This document shows, piece after piece, positions 18,034 to 26,242 of a stretch of DNA of 64,000 nt (position 1 is the first letter of the stretch; the number at the start of each line of letters is the position of its first letter). Position numbers and translations under genes: made by a program. This stretch comes from Photobacterium proteolyticum (lineage in GTDB: Bacteria > Pseudomonadota > Gammaproteobacteria > Enterobacterales > Vibrionaceae). The stretch is taken from NCBI RefSeq assembly GCF_001939735.1, contig NZ_MJIL01000083.1, positions 1-64,000 on the forward strand, read 5' to 3'. The notes under the pieces are model-generated. The model was not told the DNA's origin, did not search any database, and saw nothing but the letters and a program-made list of their open reading frames with translations.

Positions 18034-19376
18034 TGGTAGATAAAGATCTATTATCAATTCAAGAAGCGAGAGCTTTAGTTCACTCCGCTCGCTCCGCTCA
18101 AAATGAATTTGCTCAGCTAAGCCAGGAGCGTGTAGATAGCATTATTAAAGCCATTGCAGAAGCAGCGACTAAACAGGCGACCGAACTCGCTCAACTGGCT
18201 GTCGAGGAAACCGGGTTTGGTAAGGTAGAAGATAAAACCACTAAAAACCGATTGGCGAGTGAAAAACTGTACCAAGCCATTAAGGATATGAAAACTATCG
18301 GAGTGATTAACAACGATATCGCTAAGAAAATCATCGAAATCGCTGTCCCTACCGGTGTTATCGCGGGCATTGTTCCTTCAACAAACCCGACTTCTACAAC
18401 GATTTATAAATCCTTGATTTCCTTAAAGTCAGGCAATGCCATCGTATTTACACCACACCCGAGTGCAAGCAAATGTATTGGGAAAACCGTCACTCTTATC
18501 CGTGAGACCCTCCGTTCTTGTGGCGTAAGCGAAGACATGGTTAGTGTTATGAACATCCCAACGCTGGAAGGCAGCGGTGAGCTGATGCGAAAAGTGGATC
18601 TTATTCTGGCAACCGGTGGCCCAGGTATGGTGAAAGCAGCATACAGCTCCGGAACTCCGGCTCTTGGAGTGGGTGCTGGTAATGTTCCTGTTTATATCGA
18701 GCGCACAGCAGATATCAATGACGCTGTAACCAAAATAATGGCGAGTAAGACTTTTGACAACGGGACAATCTGTGCCTCTGAACAAGCCATTATTACCGAT
18801 AAGGTGATTGATGCTCAGGTGAGAGCAACGCTTAAAACGCAAGGCGGATATTTCCTACAAGGTTCAGAGCTTGATAACGTGAAGAGAGTCATGGAACGCC
18901 CTAATGGCTCTATGAACCCCGCTATTGTAGGCAGAGACGCGAAGTATATTGCTGACTTAGCCGGAATCACGGTGCCATCAGATACTCGTCTTCTTATCGG
19001 AGAAGAGTCTGGTGTTGGTCCTGCATACCCGTTTTCGAAAGAGAAGCTGACCGCTTTAATCGGCTACTACACGGTAGATGATTGGAATGAAGCGTGTGAA
19101 CTGTCGGTTAAACTGCTTCATAACGGGGGGGTAGGTCACTCTTTAGCTATCCATTCTAAGGACGAGTCTGTTATCTGTGCGTTTGGCCTCAAAAAGCCGG
19201 TATCACGCATGTTGGTCAATACACCTTCGACTCACGGAGCTGTTGGCCTATCTACGAACCTGTTCCCGTCGTTTACATTGGGCTGTGGCGCGGTAGGCGG
19301 AAGTTCTACTTCTGATAACGTTACACCGGAGCACCTTTTTGATATTCGTCGTGTAGCTTACGATACGGAGAAACTA
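18033..19376 (+). repeat. right arm of a 1.34-kb inverted repeat (aldehyde dehydrogenase coding)
   Basis: Near-identical in inverted orientation to 4836-6179. The homology stops at the point where the fusion enters its PduL linker and the stand-alone copy enters its encapsulation-peptide tail, so the shared block is the dehydrogenase domain only. Confidence 0.9.
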
Positions 19377-20036
19377 TCTTATAAAGCCGTGCAGGTTAAT
19401 CTGCAGCAGACTTCTTCTCCATTCATGTATGACTCAACGGCATCAACGATCAACAACGTGGATACAATCCCTGTCGAAATTTCGGCAAGACACGTTCATC
19501 TAAGTGAACAAGATGCGATGGCACTTTATGGTGGTCCTTTAACAAAAGTGCGTGAGCTATCTCAGCCGGGACAATTCTTATGTAAAGAACGTATTCGTCT
19601 AATTGGCCCGAAAGGTGTCATTGACAACGTGGCGGTTCTTGGACCGAGCCGTAGTAGTTCACAGGTGGAAATTTCAAAGGCAGATGCTCGTATTTTGGGA
19701 ATCAAAACGCCACTTCGTCAGTCAGGAGATATCGAAGGGACTCCGGGTATTATTCTCGCATCACAGAATAATATTGTAGGCCTTGAAGAAGGGGTCATTA
19801 TTGCAGCCAGACATATCCATATGCCTTCCAAGGATGCACAACGTTTTGGTGTTGTTGATAAAGATGTAGTGAGCGTTCACCTTCAAGGAGAGCGTGCACT
19901 AGTACTCGAAGAAGTATTAGTGCGTGTAAACGACGATTTTGCTCTATCCATGCATATTGATATTGATGAAGGAAATAGTGTGTGTTGGAACAAAGACACA
20001 ACAGGTCGAATTGTCGCTAAAAAACAAGCTTTTTAA
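18033..20036 (+). CDS. aldehyde dehydrogenase-PduL phosphotransacylase fusion
   Basis: 667 aa. Residues 1-449 are a CoA-acylating aldehyde dehydrogenase with Cys247 and Asn118. Residues ~478-662 are a PduL-type phosphate acyltransferase with its zinc-binding histidine motifs (SARHVHLS with His487/His489, AARHIHM, and SMHIDIDEGNS). The linker (about 450-477) is polar and contains no targeting helix of the kind ending the stand-alone copy. The fusion would hand acetyl-CoA directly to the enzyme that makes acetyl-phosphate and recycles CoA inside the shell. The frame is continuous and well formed, so this is not an assembly join of two genes; no separate pduL is seen in the window. Confidence 0.93.
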   Translation: MVDKDLLSIQEARALVHSARSAQNEFAQLSQERVDSIIKAIAEAATKQATELAQLAVEETGFGKVEDKTTKNRLASEKLYQAIKDMKTIGVINNDIAKKIIEIAVPTGVIAGIVPSTNPTSTTIYKSLISLKSGNAIVFTPHPSASKCIGKTVTLIRETLRSCGVSEDMVSVMNIPTLEGSGELMRKVDLILATGGPGMVKAAYSSGTPALGVGAGNVPVYIERTADINDAVTKIMASKTFDNGTICASEQAIITDKVIDAQVRATLKTQGGYFLQGSELDNVKRVMERPNGSMNPAIVGRDAKYIADLAGITVPSDTRLLIGEESGVGPAYPFSKEKLTALIGYYTVDDWNEACELSVKLLHNGGVGHSLAIHSKDESVICAFGLKKPVSRMLVNTPSTHGAVGLSTNLFPSFTLGCGAVGGSSTSDNVTPEHLFDIRRVAYDTEKLSYKAVQVNLQQTSSPFMYDSTASTINNVDTIPVEISARHVHLSEQDAMALYGGPLTKVRELSQPGQFLCKERIRLIGPKGVIDNVAVLGPSRSSSQVEISKADARILGIKTPLRQSGDIEGTPGIILASQNNIVGLEEGVIIAARHIHMPSKDAQRFGVVDKDVVSVHLQGERALVLEEVLVRVNDDFALSMHIDIDEGNSVCWNKDTTGRIVAKKQAF

Positions 20037-20071
20037 GTGCTCAGTATAGGGTGTCAATACAAGGCAATATT

Positions 20072-20677
20072 ATGGATTCAGATACTTTAATACAAACTAT
20101 TGTTGAACGTGTGCTTACTCAGTTGCAAGAAGAGTGTTCCGGAAATAACAAAACCAAAGTTATGGTTTTTGGCACCTACTCGCAGCAGGTAGAGCAACAT
20201 ATTCTCAAATGTATTTGCACAACTGATGTAGAGCTTTGTTTCTGGGATGACGAGCGCCAACATACGGAAGCGGAGCGCTACATCATCCCACTGCTGTCAT
20301 GTGGCGACATGGCCGATCTTGCGTTGGGCAAAGCAAAGGGCCCGATGATTGAAGCGGTCTTACAACTCCTGCTTGCAGGAAAGGCTGTTGAAGTCATTGA
20401 TTATGAGTACAAAGTGTATGAAAAAACGGCTTCACCAGCTTTGTATAAGTTGTATTTACAGCATGAAAACACATTGCATTCATTTGGCCTGACACTTCTC
20501 AAACCTGACCCTGAACCCGTTCTTCGATTCTGGCAAAAACTTATTACAGAGAAAGATGTGGAGCAAGCGGCACAGAATGGTGCGAAAGAAATACATGTGC
20601 CAATAGACAGCGTGATAACTCCTCTCGCAGTGGATCAAGCAAAATTGAATCATATTGATATCAATAAGAAGCTATAA
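20072..20677 (+). CDS. PduM-like BMC accessory protein
   Basis: 201 aa. The N-terminus (DTLIQTIVERVLTQLQEE) is an amphipathic helix of the encapsulation-peptide type. The middle has a Rossmann-like start (KVMVFGTYS). The C-terminal part (ITEKDVEQAAQNGAKEI then VPIDSVITPLAVDQAK) resembles the closing motif of PduM/EutQ-type BMC proteins. Its biochemical role is unknown; PduM is thought to act in compartment assembly. Start chosen at ATG 20072 with AAGG 7 bases upstream; an in-frame GTG at 20051 is less likely. Confidence 0.6.
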   Translation: MDSDTLIQTIVERVLTQLQEECSGNNKTKVMVFGTYSQQVEQHILKCICTTDVELCFWDDERQHTEAERYIIPLLSCGDMADLALGKAKGPMIEAVLQLLLAGKAVEVIDYEYKVYEKTASPALYKLYLQHENTLHSFGLTLLKPDPEPVLRFWQKLITEKDVEQAAQNGAKEIHVPIDSVITPLAVDQAKLNHIDINKKL

Positions 20678-20688
20678 GTGAATTTATT

Positions 20689-20961
20689 ATGATTGTAGGT
20701 GAAGTGATCGGTAATGTTTGGGCTACACGTAAAGAGAGTACGCTAAGTGGCCTCAAGTTTATGGTTGTTCGATATAAAGACCCTGTCGCACCGGAAAATA
20801 TAAAAAGCTTTGTGGCTGTAGATTGTGTCGGTGCTGGTACTGGTGAGCAAGTGTTGGTTGTCACTGGAAGTTCTGCGCGTATGGCAATACAAATCGAAGG
20901 TGCCCCTGTTGACGCAGCCATTGTTGGCATAGTTGATGAAGTACAAGTTATATCGGAGTGA
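20689..20961 (+). CDS. BMC-P pentameric vertex protein (EutN/CcmL-like)
   Basis: 90 aa, the usual size. The OB-fold signature is clear (MIVGEVIGNVWATRK at the start, FVAVDCVGAGTGEQVLVVTGSSAR in the middle and DAAIVGIVDEVQV at the end). Pentamers of this family cap the vertices and close the shell. It is the only BMC-P gene in the window, so the shell can be closed with the genes present. Three bases separate its stop from the next shell gene. Confidence 0.95.
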   Translation: MIVGEVIGNVWATRKESTLSGLKFMVVRYKDPVAPENIKSFVAVDCVGAGTGEQVLVVTGSSARMAIQIEGAPVDAAIVGIVDEVQVISE

Positions 20962-20964
20962 TAG

Positions 20965-21507
20965 ATGGATACACTTGGAGTCGTTGAAACAAAAACTATT
21001 GCATCAGGTGTAAGACTTGCCGATGAGATGCTCAAGATTGCTGATGTAACACTCGTTAGAGCTTCAACTATCTGTTCAGGCAGGTATCTTATTTTTGTAT
21101 CGGGTAAGCAATCTGATGTTGCAACGGCTGTAAGTCACGCTCGTTTAACGAACAAATTAACTGGGAATTTTGTGATTTCTGGTATTTCACCTGAGCTTGT
21201 CGCAGTTTTGAAAAAAAGGTTATCGGTCAAAACGGTTCAAGCCATAGGTTTAATCGAATCGAGCACGGTTTCTTCAGGCGTTGCTGCGGCTGATATTGCA
21301 GTAAAGAGTGCTGATGTCAGTCTGATTCGCTTTGTCGCCGGGCTCGGGATCTGTGGAAAATCTTATTTTATTTTTAGCGGTGAGTTAGCCGCTGTTGAAG
21401 AGGCCAATAAAATGGCCAAAGAGTTTTTGGGAACAAAATATATCGAATCAACAGTGATTGCCCGCCCAGAGCATGATGTGGTCAAGGCGATAATAGGTGT
21501 GAGATAA
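20965..21507 (+). CDS. second PduT-like tandem BMC shell protein
   Basis: 180 aa with two BMC domains (LGVVETKTIASGVRLADEML and AIGLIESSTVSSGVAAADIA). The first domain holds STICSGRY, so the Fe-S cysteine position of PduT is kept, as it is in the paralogue at 11249. The two proteins are clearly diverged, so they probably form separate trimers or a mixed one. GGAG precedes the ATG. Located between the vertex protein and a EutT-N-like protein in the cut unit. Confidence 0.87.
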   Translation: MDTLGVVETKTIASGVRLADEMLKIADVTLVRASTICSGRYLIFVSGKQSDVATAVSHARLTNKLTGNFVISGISPELVAVLKKRLSVKTVQAIGLIESSTVSSGVAAADIAVKSADVSLIRFVAGLGICGKSYFIFSGELAAVEEANKMAKEFLGTKYIESTVIARPEHDVVKAIIGVR

Positions 21508-21509
21508 AT

Positions 21510-21851
21510 ATGAAAAAAACACTGGTAGAAGTAAAGACTCTTGATGAGCACATTTGTGTCAAAGACAATGCTATCTATTTAGATGGCAGTATTATCTTAA
21601 CGCCAAGTGCGAGAGATGAGTTGAATAAACGAGGCATCGTTATTGTGCATGGTTCACCAAAGGAACCTGATGCGGCTCAATGCGCTATAGATTGTACTTG
21701 TGAAGAGTGTATCAAGCAGGCTGCTAACGGCAGTACAGAAAAGTTCTTTTATTCTATAGCCGCCATATTGAAACAAGATTTTGGCGTTGAAGATGTTAAA
21801 CAGCTACAAGAAATGAGCTGTCGCATAGTAAAAGCTATAAATAAACAATGA
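21510..21851 (+). CDS. small BMC-associated protein resembling the EutT N-terminus
   Basis: 113 aa. The segment AIYLDGSIILTPSARDELNK followed by RGI resembles the N-terminal part of the corrinoid adenosyltransferase EutT (LTPSARELL), and a cysteine cluster CTCEEC sits where EutT has its CCxxC metal site. The transferase domain itself is absent, replaced by a ~40-residue helical tail. It is therefore unlikely to make adenosylcobalamin. A metal-binding or assembly role is possible; function is unknown. Confidence 0.55.
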   Translation: MKKTLVEVKTLDEHICVKDNAIYLDGSIILTPSARDELNKRGIVIVHGSPKEPDAAQCAIDCTCEECIKQAANGSTEKFFYSIAAILKQDFGVEDVKQLQEMSCRIVKAINKQ

Positions 21852-21903
21852 AATAGAAAATATATTGCCACAGTTCGGCAAATAATATGATGGAGAAAAA
21901 AAT

Positions 21904-22179
21904 ATGAACGCATTAGGTATGGTTGAAACTAAAGGTTTGGTTGGCGCAATTGAAGCGGCTGATGCAATGGTAAAATCGGCAAATGTTGAGCTTGTTGGCC
22001 GTGAGCAAGTAGGTAGTGGGTTAGTCACTGTTATGGTTCGTGGTGATGTAGGTGCCGTAAAAGCCGCTACTGATGCTGGTGCTGCTGCGGCTGGTAATGT
22101 GGGCGAGCTTGTCAGTGTGCACGTTATTCCACGCCCTCATCATGAAGTGGAGAACGTACTACCGAAGTCTAATAAGTAA
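21904..22179 (+). CDS. BMC-H hexameric shell protein (PduA/EutM-like)
   Basis: 91 aa, the same length as the gene at 4408 and almost the same sequence, differing mainly at the N-terminal two residues, around residue 62-66 (GAAAAGN against GAIAAKN) and in the C-terminal tail. GGAG lies before the ATG. It is probably a major facet tile. It ends the cut unit and is followed by a strong terminator. Confidence 0.95.
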   Translation: MNALGMVETKGLVGAIEAADAMVKSANVELVGREQVGSGLVTVMVRGDVGAVKAATDAGAAAAGNVGELVSVHVIPRPHHEVENVLPKSNK

Positions 22180-22234
22180 TTTTTATAATTACCCGAGTCG
22201 ATACCATATAAGCTCAAACGGTCTATATTTTTTT

Positions 22235-22273
22235 AAAACTGTATTTCTCTCTTAGACGGAAATACAGTTTTTA
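22235..22273 (+). terminator. Rho-independent terminator at the end of the shell operon
   Basis: AAAACTGTATTTC (22235-22247) pairs perfectly with GAAATACAGTTTT (22259-22271) around an 11-base loop, with T-rich sequence following. It separates the cut unit from the alcohol dehydrogenase gene, which starts 45 bases further on. Confidence 0.88.
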
Positions 22274-22317
22274 TTCTCATAGTTTAAATTCCGTTAGAGA
22301 AATTTTGGGAATAATGT

Positions 22318-23424
22318 ATGACACAATTCTATGGAAAAACAAAAGTTTGCTATGGAACAAATGCTTTGGATAACCTTCAAAAGTTACCAGGTAAAGATGT
22401 TTTCATAGTGACAGATAGCTTTATTGCTAAAACAGGCTTTGTTGATCAAGTAAAAAGTAACTTATCGACAGGTGTTTTATCTACCATTTTTGATGAAGTA
22501 GAGGCGGACCCTTCCTTAGATACAATAACAACTGCTACACATCTCTTTATGAAAAGTGAAGCAGATATAATTATTGCCATCGGTGGAGGCTCAGCGATAG
22601 ATGCTGCTAAAGCTGTCGCTTATTTTGCCAATCATGCAGATTTGTTGCGTCCACCTCCTTATCTTGTCGCTATTCCTACAACCAGTGGTACAGGATCGGA
22701 AGTAACCTCGATTTCGGTCGTCACAGATAAAAAAAATGGTCTTAAAATCCCCCTTCAGGATGACACCCTTACTCCAGATCTAGCGATATTAGATGCGAGA
22801 TTTACGCGAACAATGCCACCATCTATTACAGCAGCAACAGGAATGGATGTGTTAACCCATGCGATTGAAGCATACGTATCAAATCGAGCAAATCTTTTTA
22901 CATCGATTTATGCCGAGAATGCCATCAAGATTGTTTTTAAGTATTTGCCACGAGCCTATGTTAGTGGTGAAGATATGGAAGCTCGTGAGCAGCTTCTTTT
23001 GGCTTCCTGTATGGCAGGTATGTCCTTCAATAACAGCGGATTAGGAATAACTCATAGCGTCGCTCATAGCCTTGGTGGTCTTTTTCATATACCTCATGGC
23101 ATCGCAAATGCAGTATTACTGCCCTCAGTTATTGAGTTTAACAGCTTTGATGCATGTATACAGTATCAAAAGCTTGCACACTGTTTGGGGTTGCCGGCTT
23201 CATCGATGGATGAAGGATCGAGTTCTTTCTTAGAGGCTGTCCGTCAGCTTAATGCCTCTTTAGATATCCCGAGCCGAATAAGTGGGCTGGATATTGATGA
23301 AGGTGCGTATATAAGCAATCTGTCAACGATGGCAAATAATATTCTTCAAGACATCTGTACAACGACAAATCCTAAAAAAGCGTCATATGATGATGTGATT
23401 CAATTATTAAAAAAGGCTTGGTGA
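22318..23424 (+). CDS. iron-dependent alcohol dehydrogenase, BMC type
   Basis: 368 aa, group III metal-dependent alcohol dehydrogenase (PduQ/EutG-like). The NAD-binding GGGSAID motif lies near residue 94. Metal ligands fall in TGMDVLTHAIEAY (Asp, His) and in GITHSVAHSLGGLFHIPHG (two His). It would reduce acetaldehyde to ethanol and regenerate NAD+ for the aldehyde dehydrogenases. The terminator upstream means it is expressed by read-through or from its own promoter; no MerR-type site was found in the 45-base gap. GGGAATA precedes the ATG. Confidence 0.93.
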   Translation: MTQFYGKTKVCYGTNALDNLQKLPGKDVFIVTDSFIAKTGFVDQVKSNLSTGVLSTIFDEVEADPSLDTITTATHLFMKSEADIIIAIGGGSAIDAAKAVAYFANHADLLRPPPYLVAIPTTSGTGSEVTSISVVTDKKNGLKIPLQDDTLTPDLAILDARFTRTMPPSITAATGMDVLTHAIEAYVSNRANLFTSIYAENAIKIVFKYLPRAYVSGEDMEAREQLLLASCMAGMSFNNSGLGITHSVAHSLGGLFHIPHGIANAVLLPSVIEFNSFDACIQYQKLAHCLGLPASSMDEGSSSFLEAVRQLNASLDIPSRISGLDIDEGAYISNLSTMANNILQDICTTTNPKKASYDDVIQLLKKAW

Positions 23425-23429
23425 CAAAA

Positions 23430-23516
23430 TTACTGCTGGACGAGTTTTTTGAAGGCAACGGTGAGAACCTGCTGTTCAACTTGGGCTATGATTTCGGAAG
23501 GCACTCGTAAGCTCAT
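23430..23516 (-). pseudogene. possible C-terminal gene remnant
   Basis: A minus-strand frame reads MSLRVPSEIIAQVEQQVL and ends with AFKKLVQQ and a stop; the frame is open a little further upstream (FKGTLS before the Met). It has protein-like character but no full gene around it. It may be the tail of a gene lost at the right edge of the BMC locus, or chance. Confidence 0.2.
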
Positions 23517-23558
23517 GCTTAAAGTGCCTTTAAAATCAGTATGATGTGGTAATAGCTA

Positions 23559-23981
23559 TTAAATGGCTTCACCATTGATGGAAACAGCTACGTCGATATT
23601 GCCGCGTGTTGCGTTGGAGTATGGGCAAACCTGATGGGCTGTACGCACAAGCTGAAGCGCCGTTTCCTGATCCATATCCAGCGTAGCGGCCAGGCTAACG
23701 GTCAGGGCAAAACCACCTTCCGAGTTTGGGCCTATACCGACCTCTGCCGTTACCGGTGCTGATGTAACAGACACCTTGGCTTCACGGGCGACGTGCAAAA
23801 TTGCATTGGAAAAACACGCGGCATAACCGGCGGCAAATAGCTGCTCAGGGTTTGTGGCGTCGCCGCTGCCACCCATGGCTTTCGGGTAGGCTAAATCTAC
23901 CTCCAGCAGGCCATCATCTGTGGCGACTTTACCGTTACGGCCAGCTAGTGCAGTTGCTTTTGTTGAGTACAGTGTTGTCAT
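23559..23981 (-). CDS. ohr: organic hydroperoxide resistance protein
   Basis: 140 aa, OsmC/Ohr family thiol peroxidase that reduces organic peroxides in the cytoplasm. The two redox cysteines are Cys56 (AACFSNA) and Cys119 (VCPYSNAT), the Ohr pattern. It is divergent from the OhrR-type regulator with OhrR-like operators between them. No BMC role. Confidence 0.95.
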   Translation of the reverse strand: MTTLYSTKATALAGRNGKVATDDGLLEVDLAYPKAMGGSGDATNPEQLFAAGYAACFSNAILHVAREAKVSVTSAPVTAEVGIGPNSEGGFALTVSLAATLDMDQETALQLVRTAHQVCPYSNATRGNIDVAVSINGEAI

Positions 23982-24002
23982 GATTATCTTCCCTTACTTA
24001 AG

Positions 24003-24072
24003 TTGTGCGCAATCTAATTGCGTGTAATCATAGTTCGAAATAATAATGATGGTCAAGTATATTGTGCGCAAT
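24003..24072. promoter_or_regulatory. OhrR-type operators in the ohr/ohrR divergent region
   Basis: At 24003-24027 a palindrome has arms TTGTGCGCAAT and ATTGCGTGTAA around CTA. The same half-site TTGTGCGCAAT recurs at 24062-24072, 37 bases before ohrR. GCGCAAT-type AT-flanked palindromes are the known OhrR targets, so both genes are probably repressed until peroxide oxidises OhrR. Confidence 0.75.
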
Positions 24073-24108
24073 TTAGTTTGGCTTCTTATCTAAACAGAGA
24101 GAGGAAAA

Positions 24109-24564
24109 ATGGCAAACAACACCGATAACCTTGAGACCAAAGAGGCAATCGCGCTGGAAAATCAGGTCTGTTTTCCGCTCTACAGTGCCGCCAATGCCGT
24201 TGTTCGCGCGTATCGTCCGCTGCTAAATGTATTGGATCTGACATATCCGCAATATTTGGTGATGATGGTGCTGTGGGAACATAACGGTATCAATGTCAAG
24301 GAGCTAGGAGCAAAGCTGTATCTGGACTCCGGGACATTGACGCCACTGCTAAAGCGCCTTGAAACTAAAGGGCTGGTTGTCCGCACCCGTGGCCTGGAGG
24401 ACGAGCGCGTCAGAATGATATCGCTATCTGATGAAGGCGCTGCCCTGAAAGAGAAAGCCCTTGCTATCCCCGGCGAAATGGCCTGTAAAGTCGGTGGAGA
24501 TATCGAAGAGCTTGCCCAGCTCAAGTACCTGTGTGAGAAGTTGGTAAAAACACTTAATCGCTAG
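24109..24564 (+). CDS. ohrR: MarR-family peroxide-sensing repressor OhrR
   Basis: 151 aa with a central winged helix (TLTPLLKRLETKGLVVRTRG). The reactive cysteine is Cys21 in the context NQVCFPLYSA, as in OhrR proteins, where oxidation releases DNA. Divergent from ohr. AGAGAGG precedes the ATG. Confidence 0.92.
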   Translation: MANNTDNLETKEAIALENQVCFPLYSAANAVVRAYRPLLNVLDLTYPQYLVMMVLWEHNGINVKELGAKLYLDSGTLTPLLKRLETKGLVVRTRGLEDERVRMISLSDEGAALKEKALAIPGEMACKVGGDIEELAQLKYLCEKLVKTLNR

Positions 24565-24655
24565 TCTAGGTACCGCTCAAAAGGTTTTAGTCATGGCGAT
24601 CTGCTGCTGATAAAATTAAGTGAAGACAAACGAAACTCGAAGAGCTAGTGAAAAA

Positions 24656-25129
24656 ATGGAAGAAATTTACTTTGCCGGAGGGTGCCTTTGGGGCGTGCAG
24701 GAATATCTTCGGCATCTGCCAGGTGTTATATCTACTGAAGCTGGCCGAGCCAACGGTATATCTGCCACCACGAAAAGTGAGTACGATGGCTACGCTGAAT
24801 GTGTCCGTACCCAGTTTAATCCGGAAGTTGTCTCTGTCGAGCAGTTGATGGATTATTTCTTTGAAATCATCGACCCCTATAGTACTAATAAACAGGGAGA
24901 CGATATTGGAGAGAAATACCGGACTGGTGTATACAGCAGAAATAACAACCACCTAACAGAGGCCAGAAAATATATTGACAGCAGAGATGATGCGGCTCAA
25001 ATAGTCGTGGAGGTGTTACTTTTATCCAACTACGTACAAAGTGATGATGAGCATCAGGATCGGCTAACACGTTATCCAAGTGACTACTGCCATATACCAA
25101 AGAATATCTTGCATAAATATAAATGCTAG
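24656..25129 (+). CDS. msrA: peptide methionine sulfoxide reductase A
   Basis: 157 aa. Repairs methionine-S-sulfoxide. The active-site motif is GCLWG (usually GCFWG), with nucleophilic Cys in FAGGCLWGVQ. The EYDGYAE and IDPYSTNKQGDDIGEKYRTG motifs follow. It ends at the core and lacks the longer cysteine-rich C-terminus of many homologues, although a terminal Cys is present. Start taken at ATG 24656 (an in-frame GTG is at 24620). It sits beside the peroxide genes, in keeping with oxidative stress repair. Confidence 0.85.
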   Translation: MEEIYFAGGCLWGVQEYLRHLPGVISTEAGRANGISATTKSEYDGYAECVRTQFNPEVVSVEQLMDYFFEIIDPYSTNKQGDDIGEKYRTGVYSRNNNHLTEARKYIDSRDDAAQIVVEVLLLSNYVQSDDEHQDRLTRYPSDYCHIPKNILHKYKC

Positions 25130-25172
25130 AATCCTCTTTCAGTGAGGGTATTGTCAGAACGGTTGAATATGG

Positions 25173-25976
25173 TTGGTGAGGTGGTTTGGGATTGTTTGCT
25201 TCATCTGGTTTCCAACAGCTTTTGCAATGGGCGGAATTAGTGTGAATATCCTTATCTATACAGACAACGTATCGACTAATCATATTCTGTACTATGCGTT
25301 GGGTAGATTACGCGGCAAAAAAAATATTTACTTCGTAAACGCAAATGAAATTTTGGAAGGTGCATTATCTTCCGATATAGATTTGTTCGTGATGCCAGGC
25401 GGTGCAAGTCGCTACAAAGCCGCCAAGCTCAATGGTGCTGCAAACCGTTTAGTAAAGAAATATGTAGCAGAGGGGGGACGCTACTTAGGTATTTGCGCAG
25501 GGGCCTATATGGCTTGCGAAACGACCTACTGGGCTAAAGGCCAACCCTTTGAAATCGCTACCCAGAACGAATTATGTTTTTTCCCGGGGATTGCTCAAGG
25601 CCCTATAGAAGCCTTCGGTCTTGGTGATAATTTCAACAGTACCGAAGCTCGTTTGGTTGCTTTAGAACTAAATGGTAAGCAGGTTATATCCCTATACCTT
25701 GGTGGTTGTGTCTTTCAGCCTAATGCAGAGACTGGTTACAAAATATTAGCTACCTTTGCTGAGTTGGCAGAAAAGCCTCCGGCTATTGTGAGTGGCGAAT
25801 ATGGCCAGGGTGCTTGGTTACTTTCTTCCACTCATCCGGAATATGATCAGGAAGCGTTAGAACTCATGAAATTTGATGTAGTAGGAAACGACTATCAGGA
25901 TTTCTCTCGTTTACAACCGGATTCATCGCTGAATTTAGAATTACTGGACTATTTGTTAGTCAAGCTATTCGGATGA
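25173..25976 (+). CDS. BPL-N-like amidotransferase-fold protein
   Basis: About 250-267 aa. It resembles the N-terminal domain of biotin-protein ligases, a class I glutamine-amidotransferase-like fold (MPGGASRYKAAKLNGAAN, and nucleophile elbow YLGICAGAYMA with Cys). The first ~18 residues (GIVCFIWFPTAFA) look like a signal peptide if the TTG at 25173 is used; ATG 25227 would give a cytoplasmic form. There is no good ribosome site for either, so the start is uncertain. Function unknown. Confidence 0.65.
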   Translation: MVRWFGIVCFIWFPTAFAMGGISVNILIYTDNVSTNHILYYALGRLRGKKNIYFVNANEILEGALSSDIDLFVMPGGASRYKAAKLNGAANRLVKKYVAEGGRYLGICAGAYMACETTYWAKGQPFEIATQNELCFFPGIAQGPIEAFGLGDNFNSTEARLVALELNGKQVISLYLGGCVFQPNAETGYKILATFAELAEKPPAIVSGEYGQGAWLLSSTHPEYDQEALELMKFDVVGNDYQDFSRLQPDSSLNLELLDYLLVKLFG

Positions 25977-26192
25977 ATGACAGGAAAACAGAACTCCGGT
26001 TACAGCATTTATAGTCGCGACTTTTCGTCTAACTAACCCGCTGTCGCGCTTTAATTTCTCGACTACTGCGAATAAGTTTTCGCGATCTTCCAGTCTCAAT
26101 CTCATCCAAATACGCCTATTAGCAATAGATCGTTTGCTATCCCTGTCATGGATCTTTCTCTGTTCTCAATGCTCAAAATTTACTTTACTAAA

Positions 26193-26207
26193 ACTGTACC
26201 GTACAGT
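26193..26207. promoter_or_regulatory. TetR-type operator upstream of the efflux genes
   Basis: ACTGTACCGTACAGT is a perfect 15-bp palindrome (7+1+7) 36 bases before the membrane fusion gene. A one-mismatch copy lies upstream of the TetR gene (29465-29479), indicating one repressor for both. Confidence 0.75.
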
Positions 26208-26242
26208 ACGATTTGTGCAAATCATTACTTTGGGTTTCCAAA

